From contig JAJQHF010000196.1 in assembly GCA_021199975.1 (NCBI GenBank), positions 1 through 10,975 of the forward strand: a stretch of DNA of 10,975 nt, written 5' to 3'. Both the position numbers and the translations under genes were made by a program. The notes beneath the pieces were generated by a model that did no database searches, was not told where the DNA came from, and worked only from the letters and a program-made list of their open reading frames with translations. This document shows, piece after piece, positions 1-5,761 of this stretch. This stretch comes from Candidatus Gastranaerophilales bacterium (GTDB lineage Bacteria; Cyanobacteriota; Vampirovibrionia; Gastranaerophilales; Gastranaerophilaceae). Position 1 is the stretch's first letter. The number at the start of each line of letters is the position of its first letter.

Positions 1-327
1 GTTCCTATAGAGGTTATTATTTTAACGGCTGACCACGAAATAAAAGGCACCGTTCATGTTTCAAAATATACAAAAACAAACAGAGAATTGACTGATTTGC
101 TTAATGATAAAGAAAAAAGATTTTTAGCCGTGACAAATGCCGAAATACTTGAGAGAAAGAGTTCTAATCCGCCAAGAAGGTATAATTTTCTTGAAATACA
201 TATTGACTGCATTATGATGGTTCATCCTTCAAGTCAGGTTGTTTTTAGAGAAACAAGCAAAGCACAGGAAGATATTGCACGTTTTAGAGAATTAAGAAAA
301 AAATTAAATCAAACTAAACCATTTTAA
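1..327 (+). CDS. Small protein of unknown function, 5' end cut off by the window edge
   Basis: The frame is open from base 1 (GTT CCT ATA GAG) to the TAA at 325-327, giving 108 visible residues, so the gene starts outside the window. A TTG at 88 could act as a start, but the open frame before it encodes a good beta-strand pattern (VPIEVIILTADHEIKGTVHV), so I treat the gene as truncated rather than starting there. The visible order is a short beta hairpin, then TNRELTDLLND, then RFLAVTNAEI, then a strand-like stretch around the paired Met-Met, and a charged C-terminal tail (ARFRELRKKLNQ). The 'G-x-V-H ... L-T-D-L-L-N ... F-L-A-V-T-N-A' pattern resembles small beta-barrel-like domains of unknown function (I think DUF6812, from memory only). 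The next gene starts 1 nt after the stop, so the two are probably co-transcribed. No function is proposed. Confidence 0.8.
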   Translation, partial: VPIEVIILTADHEIKGTVHVSKYTKTNRELTDLLNDKEKRFLAVTNAEILERKSSNPPRRYNFLEIHIDCIMMVHPSSQVVFRETSKAQEDIARFRELRKKLNQTKPF

Positions 328-328
328 T

Positions 329-1318
329 ATGACGTTATATAATAATATATTATTAATTAATTTTGGCGGAATAGGAGATGAAATTCTCTTCCTGCCTGTC
401 ATTCAGTGTTTACGAAGAAAATACCCGCAAGCAAAAATAACATTATGTTTAGAAGGAAGAAGCAGCGCATTTGTAAAACTGACTGATTTATTGAATTCAT
501 ATTTTTGCATTAATATAAAAACAAAAAATAAGTATATTGAGTTGACAAAGTTGTACTTAAAAGCAATTTTCGGAGGATACGATTTGGTTATTTCATCAGG
601 CGCAAATCCTCTCATATCGGTTTTGTTATTTCTAACCGGAATAAAAACAAGAATAGGTTACGGAACTTCATCAATTGCAAAAAGGCTTTTAACATATCCT
701 GTTAAGTTAAACAAAAATCAGTATGCGGCAAATATGTATTTTGATTTGATAAAACCTGTTTATGACGGTAATTTTGAGCTTCCGTACATAAAAATCAGAG
801 GCTGTTCAAAGTTAGAAAATTCCGTATTAATTCACCCCGGAGTAAGCAAAATCAGCATTTCAAAAAATATAACCAAAACAATTGATGCAAAAAAGTGGGC
901 AGAGTTAATAAAAATACTTTTAAAAAAAGGTAAAAAAGTTTATTTGGCAGGCGGTTCTGACGATATTGAAACTGTTACGAAAATAAGAGAGGAATTAATA
1001 TCTGAAGATTTAACGAATTTTACCGATATGTTTGGGAAAACAAAAAATATTTATGAACTGGCTGAACTTATAAATAAATCAGAAGTATTAATATGTTCAG
1101 ATTCCGCTCCGATGCACATAGGAGTTGCCGTAAATACAAAAACAATTACAATATTCGGTGCAACTGATGAAAAAAAACTTTTACCGTATTCAGATAACTT
1201 TATTGCGATAACAAATAATGTGAACTGCAGACCATGTCTATGGGAAAAAAGGCAGACTACTTGTAGTGAATTAAAATGTTTGGATATTGATTTAAATAAA
1301 ATTATTGAATTTGTTTAA
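329..1318 (+). CDS. Glycosyltransferase family 9 (heptosyltransferase-like)
   Basis: This 329-residue protein has the full GT9 layout (GT-B fold, the family of WaaC/WaaF). The N-terminal Rossmann half opens with ILLINFGGIGDEIL (residues 7-20), in which D17 sits where WaaC has its proposed catalytic aspartate. The second half has the nucleotide-sugar-binding signatures IHPG (168-171), AGGSDD (207-212) and CSDSAPMHIGVAV (256-268). A four-cysteine tail (C300, C303, C312, C317) follows, a pattern common near the C terminus of GT9 proteins. By family knowledge it transfers a sugar, typically a heptose, from a nucleotide donor to an acceptor such as LPS core at the inner face of the cytoplasmic membrane. 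The actual donor cannot be read from sequence. The ATG lies 1 nt after the previous stop and has no obvious Shine-Dalgarno site, which suggests translational coupling. Its stop overlaps that of the convergent gene. Confidence 0.9.
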   Translation: MTLYNNILLINFGGIGDEILFLPVIQCLRRKYPQAKITLCLEGRSSAFVKLTDLLNSYFCINIKTKNKYIELTKLYLKAIFGGYDLVISSGANPLISVLLFLTGIKTRIGYGTSSIAKRLLTYPVKLNKNQYAANMYFDLIKPVYDGNFELPYIKIRGCSKLENSVLIHPGVSKISISKNITKTIDAKKWAELIKILLKKGKKVYLAGGSDDIETVTKIREELISEDLTNFTDMFGKTKNIYELAELINKSEVLICSDSAPMHIGVAVNTKTITIFGATDEKKLLPYSDNFIAITNNVNCRPCLWEKRQTTCSELKCLDIDLNKIIEFV

Positions 1319-1905
1319 GCAGTCAATTCTATAGATTTTCCTGTATGGCTTTCATTTTGTTGAATTAATTTATCAAATTTATCATCAGATAAAATTAAAG
1401 TATCATAATTATAATTGCTTTCATCAAAGTGGCACTTTTTTAAGTAGAAATCACGAGCTGAATCAGTAGAATCAAGTCTTATTTCGTTTTTATTCAGATT
1501 TTTTGCTAATTTTGCAATAAAACTTAAAAATGTTTCACCCACATATTTGGATTTTCCATCTTGTTGTTCATTTCTATGCTTAGGCGAAGTTTCAAGAACT
1601 TCTATATCGATAGTATCATCTCCTTCTTGGGATGTTTCCATAATGCCAACACAATCTCCTTCAGTATTTTCCATTGAATAAAGATTCATACCTTTTTTAT
1701 AATCATAATTATCCATATCCTCTTGAATGAATTCTAAAAATTCGGAATCTTGCCAATCTTCATGATTCTTTAATGAGCTAAAATAATCTTTATCCTTTTC
1801 AGGGGCAATTTTAAATATTAAACATTCGTTGTTTCTGCCGTCAAGTTTCTTAACAGAACATTTTGCTACAGTTGTAACATTGGGCGTTAAATTAATAATT
1901 TGCAT
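1315..1905 (-). CDS. GNAT-fold protein with a degenerate acetyl-CoA loop
   Basis: This 196-residue acidic protein appears to be a GNAT-superfamily member. The best match to the fold is residues 84-160: strand DCVGIMETSQ, strand IDIEVLETSP (100-108), the loop KHRNEQQDGKSKYVGETFLSFIAKLAK (109-135), strand NEIRLDST (140-147) and the typical GNAT ending SARDFYLKKCHF (149-160), which corresponds to the A-x-x-F-Y-x-K-x-G-F motif. The usual pyrophosphate loop Q/R-x-x-G-x-G/A is poorly kept here (Q115-D-G-K-S-K-Y-V-G123), so catalysis is uncertain. Residues 1-75 show no motif I know. The start is supported by AAGGA with a spacing of about 8 nt. The gene is monocistronic as far as visible and converges on the GT9 gene, with a 4-nt overlap at TTAA. 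No promoter elements stand out upstream. Substrate unknown. Confidence 0.75.
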   Translation of the reverse strand: MQIINLTPNVTTVAKCSVKKLDGRNNECLIFKIAPEKDKDYFSSLKNHEDWQDSEFLEFIQEDMDNYDYKKGMNLYSMENTEGDCVGIMETSQEGDDTIDIEVLETSPKHRNEQQDGKSKYVGETFLSFIAKLAKNLNKNEIRLDSTDSARDFYLKKCHFDESNYNYDTLILSDDKFDKLIQQNESHTGKSIELTA

Positions 1906-2147
1906 ATTAAATTCCTTATCTAATTTGGTGTCACTTAAAAATTATTACTTAATTTACCTTTGTAATCTTTAAAAAAACTCAAAAATGATAATTGCTCTAG
2001 TTAACACTATTTATAAGAAATATTAAGAGAAAATTTTATATTAAAAATCTTGAATGACGATTTTAAAGTTATAAAGAAACTTTTTGAGGAGATTGTTCAA
2101 AATTTATTAACTGTAAAAATAGCATATAAAAAGCATTCTGCGTTAAT

Positions 2148-2153
2148 TATAAT
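2148..2153 (+). promoter_or_regulatory. Probable -10 box (TATAAT) of the MATE gene
   Basis: A perfect TATAAT lies 69 nt before the chosen ATG. The region 16-18 nt upstream has no recognisable TTGACA-like -35 box, so this rests on the -10 match and position alone. In an AT-rich intergenic region a chance match is possible. Confidence 0.45.
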
Positions 2154-2165
2154 ACGATACTTTAT

Positions 2166-2191
2166 TGGATATTGAAAATACAAAATATCCA
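2166..2191 (+). repeat. Hairpin in the presumed 5' leader of the MATE gene
   Basis: TGGATATT (2166-2173) is followed after 10 nt by its exact complement AATATCCA (2184-2191), an 8-bp stem. It lies between the -10 box and the ribosome binding site, so it would be in the mRNA leader. It does not cover the ribosome binding site, and no T-run follows, so it is not a terminator. It may simply be part of a repeat, because its left arm belongs to the 23-nt sequence found inverted at 3591-3613. Confidence 0.5.
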
Positions 2192-2221
2192 TTTTATTAT
2201 TTTATAAGAGAGATTAGATGT

Positions 2222-3592
2222 ATGTCTGTACAAAAAGATTTAACACAGGGAAACTTAATAACTACACTGCTTATGTTTGCGCTTCCGTATGTTGCCGCAA
2301 ATTTCTTACAGGCTCTTTATGGAGCTGCCGATTTAATAATAGTCGGAAAGTTTTGTAACAGCAGTGTTGTCTCTGCAGTTGCAACGGGTTCACAACTTTT
2401 GCAAACTTTAACTTTCTTTATTACCGGACTTACTGTCAGCGCTACCGTATTAATAGGAAAAGCTTTTGGCGCTAAAGAGTACGAAAATATAATAAAAATA
2501 ATTAATACGATGACAATTTGCTTTATATTTGCGGCTATTCTGTTAAGCACTCTTGTAATAGCATTTGATAAGCAGCTTTTAAATGTTCTTCAAACTCCGA
2601 TTGAAGCCTATAATTCCACTGCTGATTATGTTTTTGTATGTTCAATAGGGCTTATATTTATTTTTGCTTATAATGCAATAAGTGCAGTATTAAGAGGTCT
2701 TGGGAATTCGGTTGCGCCTATGTGTTTTGTTGCTGTTTCCTGCGTGCTTAATATAATTTTGGATGTTATATTAGTGGGAAAATATTCTATGGGCGCACAA
2801 GGTGCGGCTTTTGCAACAATTATTTCTCAGGCGGTCAGTGTAATAATAGGATTAATATATTTACGAAAAGGTAATTTTGTTTTTAAATTCAAATTTAGAG
2901 ATATAAAATTTGACCTGAAAACAGCTAAAGAGATATTTAAAATAGGATTGCCTCTTTCCTTGCAGGATACATTAGTTCCTTTATCATTTTTATTTTTATT
3001 TTCGCTTGCAAATTCAATGGGCGTTGCAGCATCTGCGGCATACGGGTCTATTATAAGATTAAATGCGTTTATGATGCTGCCTGCAGGTTCTTTTTCTATG
3101 GCATTGACAGCTCTTACGGCACAAAATTTAGGTGCGGGAAATATGAAGCGTGCATTAGACGCATTGAAATTATCTGTTACATTCGCTTTTTCTTTCGGCT
3201 TTATTTTCTTTTTATGGCAGCAATTGGCGCCTAGAAGTGCAATCGGCATTTTTACAGCCGAAGAGGAAGTATTAAAAGCAGGTGCTTTGTTTTTGAAATC
3301 ATTTAGTTATGATTATATACTTGTTCCGTTTGTATTTTGTTTTAACGGCTTTTTCTTTGGCTGCGGAAGAACTGTATTTGCGGCGGCAAACAGTATTTTC
3401 TCCGCATTCTTTATAAGAATTCCAGTAGCTTTTATTTTGTGTACTGTTATTTCGGGCGCAACACTGTTTGAACTCGGTATAGCGACACCCGCATCATCAG
3501 TCCTGACGGGTTGTGTTTCTTTTCTTTATTTATTTTATTTATCAAAAAAAAGAATATTAATTCCTCTTGCAAATAAAATCAATAATACTTAA
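2222..3592 (+). CDS. MATE-family multidrug/Na+ antiporter
   Basis: This is an integral inner-membrane exporter of the MATE family, which expels cationic drugs, dyes or metabolites in exchange for Na+ or H+. A TTG at 2165 would add 19 residues, but the ATG at 2222 is preferred. It is preceded by AAGAGAG about 9 nt upstream, and the resulting start MSVQKDLTQGNLITTLLMFALP is the normal MATE beginning. At 456 residues it has the usual family length. Two homologous six-helix halves are visible. The first has FALPYVAANFLQALYGAADLIIVGKF (19-44) and GLTVSATVLIGKAFGAKE (69-86). The second has IGLPLSLQDTLVPL (241-254) and FSMALTALTAQNLGAGN (291-307), the typical 'Q-N-x-G-A-G' pattern after helix 8. RGLGNSVAPM (158-167) and GCGRTVFAAANS (380-391) are the matching loops of the two halves. 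No regulator lies next to it, and no terminator follows directly. The transported compound cannot be predicted. Confidence 0.92.
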   Translation: MSVQKDLTQGNLITTLLMFALPYVAANFLQALYGAADLIIVGKFCNSSVVSAVATGSQLLQTLTFFITGLTVSATVLIGKAFGAKEYENIIKIINTMTICFIFAAILLSTLVIAFDKQLLNVLQTPIEAYNSTADYVFVCSIGLIFIFAYNAISAVLRGLGNSVAPMCFVAVSCVLNIILDVILVGKYSMGAQGAAFATIISQAVSVIIGLIYLRKGNFVFKFKFRDIKFDLKTAKEIFKIGLPLSLQDTLVPLSFLFLFSLANSMGVAASAAYGSIIRLNAFMMLPAGSFSMALTALTAQNLGAGNMKRALDALKLSVTFAFSFGFIFFLWQQLAPRSAIGIFTAEEEVLKAGALFLKSFSYDYILVPFVFCFNGFFFGCGRTVFAAANSIFSAFFIRIPVAFILCTVISGATLFELGIATPASSVLTGCVSFLYLFYLSKKRILIPLANKINNT

Positions 3593-3613
3593 TATCCAAT
3601 ATAGTGTCGCATT
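3591..3613 (-). repeat. Right arm of a 23-nt imperfect inverted repeat around the MATE gene
   Basis: Read on the minus strand, this segment matches 2151-2173 on the plus strand at 20 of 23 positions, including an identical 11-nt core TATTGGATATT. It overlaps the last two bases of the MATE stop codon and forms the edge of the GC-rich island. The left arm overlaps the MATE -10 box. A match of this quality somewhere in an AT-rich 11-kb window is not very improbable, so only the placement at both gene borders makes it notable. Confidence 0.45.
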
Positions 3614-3870
3614 CTGCCGCCGGCTGTCTTGGATTTTGCTCACCGTACAGCCCCTGCAACCTCATTACAGAAATCTGCCGACTTCTTGCATTCGGTCGGG
3701 CTCTGTTACTACTTCGGCATTCCGCTTACGCTCCAGCCTACACAGTGCTTCGCTTTGTAACCTTGTATTATTTTTTAATTCTTCCTCTACTTTCTTGCGT
3801 AACGGATACAGGCTCAGTCATCCTCACGTTGTTGCGGTGTTTCGCTTTGTAACGCCTTCGGTTTATCGTG
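3602..3870. other. GC-rich island of unknown nature (repeat, RNA or decayed gene)
   Basis: Positions 3601-3840 contain 117 G/C in 240 bases (49%), whereas 3541-3600 has 18% and 3901-3960 has 20%. Plus-strand frames here are Ser/Cys/Phe-rich and unlike proteins. On the minus strand one frame stays open from 3802 down to a stop at 3665-3667 and reads as a charged, helix-like peptide (LRKKVEEELKNNTRLQSEA...), but it has no start codon or ribosome binding site. A 17-nt direct repeat (3745-3761, 3837-3853) and short stems (GGCTGT/ACAGCC at 3622-3627 and 3647-3652; CCGAC/GTCGG at 3678-3682 and 3695-3699) are present. I do not recognise RNase P, tmRNA, SRP RNA or a tRNA. An interspersed repeat is my first choice, then a structured RNA, then a gene remnant. 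Confidence 0.55.
3745..3853. repeat. 17-nt direct repeat inside the GC-rich island (two copies, ends of span)
   Basis: GTGCTTCGCTTTGTAAC at 3745-3761 recurs as GTGTTTCGCTTTGTAAC at 3837-3853, with one mismatch and 92 nt between copies. The offset is not a multiple of three, so the copies fall in different reading frames, which argues against a protein repeat. Confidence 0.65.
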
Positions 3871-3915
3871 AAATTTTTCTCAGATAAATTTTGTTTCAGT
3901 GAATAAATTATTTGA

Positions 3916-3926
3916 TATAATATAAT
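3916..3926 (+). promoter_or_regulatory. Probable -10 region of the cooC-like/folD operon (two overlapping TATAAT)
   Basis: TATAATATAAT contains two perfect -10 hexamers, at 3916-3921 and 3921-3926, sharing one T. They lie 24-34 nt before the ATG, just after the GC-rich island ends. The only -35 candidate is a weak TTGTTT at 3891-3896 with a long 19-nt spacer to the first hexamer. Confidence 0.5.
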
Positions 3927-3939
3927 TATGTGACATTTT

Positions 3940-3943
3940 GGAG
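3940..3943 (+). promoter_or_regulatory. Ribosome binding site deciding the start of the CooC-like gene
   Basis: GGAG lies 6 nt before the ATG at 3950. This favours that ATG over the in-frame TTG at 3938, which would sit on top of this site. Confidence 0.8.
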
Positions 3944-3949
3944 ATTTTA

Positions 3950-4708
3950 ATGACAGTATCAATTGCGGTTACAGGAAAAAGTGGAAGTGGAAAAACTACA
4001 ATTATAAAAGCATTATGGCGGGTAATAAGGAAAAAACATCCCGATAAAACGGTTCTTTTATTTGATAATGATTTGACTACGGAATTAGGTCACAGCTTCG
4101 GTAAAGATATCAGGCAGACTATATACGGTATAAGAAGCGGAAAACATGAATATAAAACAGGTATACCTGAAAATATGACAAAACAGGAGTTTATTGAATG
4201 GGCGCTTGAAGATATTTTAGAACCTTTGGATGAAAATACAGATATTATTGTATCGTGGCTTATCGGTTCTAAAGACTGCAGATGTCCTATAACAAAACAA
4301 ATTAATGATGCTCTTGTAAAGCTTATTGCACGTTATGATTTTGTTCTTTTTGACTGCGAATTTGATTTAAAATATCTTCATCAGCTGGTTGATATTCCTA
4401 TAAATGTAACTTTAGTTATTGCAAGACCAAATGAAGCATCAATTCATCTTGCAAAGCGAATAGAAGAATACAGTGCAAAATATGCGGCAGGCGAACAATT
4501 AGGAGTAGTATTAAATAAAGTTAATAAGCAAGAAATAGAACCCCTTCTTGAATTGCTCAATAAATATGATTTAACAACAATCGGAACTATTTCGAAGGAT
4601 GATAAATTAAAAGAAAACAGAATTTCCAAAGACTCTGATGTCGTGGAAAATGCTGTAGAACAACTTTATTACAGATTAAATATTCCGCAAAATGAGGAAA
4701 TTCAATGA
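3950..4708 (+). CDS. CooC-type P-loop ATPase (CO dehydrogenase nickel-insertion family)
   Basis: This 252-residue cytosolic ATPase belongs to the SIMIBI/MinD group and looks closest to CooC, the ATPase that helps load nickel into CO dehydrogenase. It begins AVTGKSGSGKTT (6-17), a deviant Walker A with the signature lysine K10 and the P-loop lysine K15. CooC usually has KGGVGKT, so G-to-S at residue 11 and V-to-S at residue 13 are departures. VLLFDND (35-41) matches the switch-I aspartate region. FVLFDCEFDLKYLHQ (131-145) matches Walker B, where CooC has D-x-E-A-G-x-E-H. Importantly C110-R-C112 matches the CxC motif that binds metal at the CooC dimer interface. GVVLNKVNK (185-193) is the usual nucleotide-base-binding strand (N-K). 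The start at 3950 has a good GGAG. The gene overlaps folD by ATGA, so the two are translationally coupled. No CO dehydrogenase gene is in the window, so its client protein is unknown. A CooC-like role for another metalloenzyme is equally possible. Confidence 0.75.
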   Translation: MTVSIAVTGKSGSGKTTIIKALWRVIRKKHPDKTVLLFDNDLTTELGHSFGKDIRQTIYGIRSGKHEYKTGIPENMTKQEFIEWALEDILEPLDENTDIIVSWLIGSKDCRCPITKQINDALVKLIARYDFVLFDCEFDLKYLHQLVDIPINVTLVIARPNEASIHLAKRIEEYSAKYAAGEQLGVVLNKVNKQEIEPLLELLNKYDLTTIGTISKDDKLKENRISKDSDVVENAVEQLYYRLNIPQNEEIQ

Positions 4709-5553
4709 CTATAATTTTGGACGGCAAAAAAACGGCAAATAATATAATTGAAAAAATCAAGGACTATACTTTTACACTGTCAAAAAAACCTAAGTTAGCG
4801 GTTATTATGGCAGGGGATAATCCCGCAAGTAAAATCTATGTGGGCAATAAGCAAAAAAAAGCGGAATATGCAGGCTTTGAATCAATTGTTATCAATTTAC
4901 CTAATAACGTAACAGAAGAAGATATTCTTGAACATATATACATTTTAAATGAAGATGATGAGGTCAATGCTATATTAGTGCAATTGCCGCTTCCTAAAGG
5001 AATTAACAGTCAAAAAATTATTGAAAGTATTAAACCGATAAAAGATGTAGATGGTTTTACTTCTTATAATTTTGGAAAACTTGCTCTCGGATATCAGCCC
5101 TATGCGTATCCCTGTACTCCTAAAGGAATTATAAGACTTTTAGAGGAATATCAAATTAATACGGAGGGTAAGCATTCTGTTATAATAGGTCGTTCAAACA
5201 TTGTAGGCAAACCGATTTCACTAATGCTTCAAAGTAAAAATTCCACTGTTACAATGGCTAACAGCTATACCCAAAATTTAAAAGAGCTGGCAAACACAGC
5301 TGATATTATTGTTTCTGCCGTCGGGAAACCGCATTTTTTAAATTCGGATTTCATAAAAGAAGGCTCTATTATTATTGATGTCGGTATAAACAGAACTGAA
5401 ACAGGTATAACCGGAGATTTTGATTTTATAAGCACCGCACAAAAAGCATCTTATATAACTCCTGTTCCCGGAGGTATCGGACCTATGACAATTGCAATGT
5501 TAATGGAAAATACTCTTGAATTGTATAAATATCAGCGCAGTATTTTTTATTAA
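4705..5553 (+). CDS. folD: Bifunctional methylenetetrahydrofolate dehydrogenase/cyclohydrolase FolD
   Basis: FolD interconverts 5,10-methylene-THF, 5,10-methenyl-THF and 10-formyl-THF in the cytosol, feeding purine, formyl-methionine and one-carbon metabolism. The 282-residue length is standard. Active-site landmarks are all visible: SKIYVGNKQKK (42-52) with Y45 and catalytic K49, VQLPLPKGI (92-100) with Q93, KDVDGF (113-118), YPCTPKG (135-141), the cofactor loop IGRSNIVGKP (161-170) and the C-terminal TPVPGGIGPMTIAML (252-266). One departure is ANS (185-187) where most FolD proteins have C-H-S after the T-V-T strand. This lies near the cofactor site but is not a catalytic residue. The ATG overlaps the stop of the CooC-like gene (ATGA, 4705-4708). 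No terminator with a T-run follows, only an AT-only hairpin at 5569-5591. Confidence 0.96.
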   Translation: MTIILDGKKTANNIIEKIKDYTFTLSKKPKLAVIMAGDNPASKIYVGNKQKKAEYAGFESIVINLPNNVTEEDILEHIYILNEDDEVNAILVQLPLPKGINSQKIIESIKPIKDVDGFTSYNFGKLALGYQPYAYPCTPKGIIRLLEEYQINTEGKHSVIIGRSNIVGKPISLMLQSKNSTVTMANSYTQNLKELANTADIIVSAVGKPHFLNSDFIKEGSIIIDVGINRTETGITGDFDFISTAQKASYITPVPGGIGPMTIAMLMENTLELYKYQRSIFY

Positions 5554-5568
5554 TCTTAATATAACTTC

Positions 5569-5591
5569 ATATATATAAACAGTATATATAT
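5569..5591. repeat. AT-only inverted repeat after folD
   Basis: ATATATATA (5569-5577) pairs perfectly with TATATATAT (5583-5591) across the 5-nt loop AACAG, 15 nt after the folD stop. There is no following T-run and no GC pair, so it is a weak hairpin and not a standard terminator. The rest of 5592-5750 is plain AT-rich sequence in which I see nothing definite. Confidence 0.4.
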
Positions 5592-5752
5592 CGGATAAAT
5601 CAATATTTTATAAGCGTTTTCAATGTTTTGTTAAGGCAAATAATTTTTAAAGAATAAAAAAATTAAAAAAACATGTTTAAAAATTTAAATATACTGGCAT
5701 ATAAATAATAGTTCGGCAATAGTTATGCGAGATGTTCTCTTTTCAAAAAGTC

Positions 5753-5756
5753 AGGA
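5753..5756 (+). promoter_or_regulatory. Ribosome binding site deciding the start of the 90-residue gene
   Basis: AGGA lies 5 nt before the ATG at 5762. The earlier in-frame ATG at 5732 has no such site, so 5762 is the better start. Confidence 0.65.
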
Positions 5757-5761
5757 TTAAA

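Larger units (their letters stand above)
1906..2221. other. Gene-free divergent region between the GNAT and MATE genes
   Basis: This 316-base stretch separates two divergent genes and is very AT-rich. It contains the -10 box at 2148-2153, one arm of an inverted repeat at 2151-2173, a hairpin at 2166-2191 and the ribosome binding site for the MATE gene. The part nearest the GNAT gene (1906-2100) has no convincing -35/-10 pair on the minus strand and no plausible small gene: the few ATG frames end within a handful of codons. I see no riboswitch-like conserved core. Confidence 0.6.

Noticed and set aside
2062..2086. Possible terminator AAAGTT...AACTTT followed by T's
   Set aside because: It is a 6-bp stem of mostly A/T pairs with no gene ending upstream on that strand.
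2165..2221. TTG start giving the MATE protein 19 extra residues
   Set aside because: No Shine-Dalgarno site precedes it, the codons lie across the leader hairpin, and the family N terminus begins at the ATG at 2222.
2827..3249. Minus-strand frame of 140 codons
   Set aside because: It lies wholly inside the MATE gene, opposite a conserved membrane protein, and is a composition-driven shadow frame.
3602..3870. GC-rich island as RNase P RNA, tmRNA, SRP RNA or tRNA
   Set aside because: I searched by eye on both strands for the conserved cores (for example GAGGAAAGTCC of RNase P, the tRNA GTTCRA loop with a matching acceptor stem) and found none.
3567..3887. Plus-strand frame of 106 codons across the GC-rich island
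   Set aside because: It starts inside the MATE gene, has no ribosome binding site, and its Ser/Cys/Phe-rich product does not look like a protein. It is open only because the island is GC-rich with few stops.
3768..3962. Minus-strand frame of 64 codons
   Set aside because: It begins within the CooC-like coding start, runs across the operon promoter, and has no ribosome binding site. Its tail is the island repeat.
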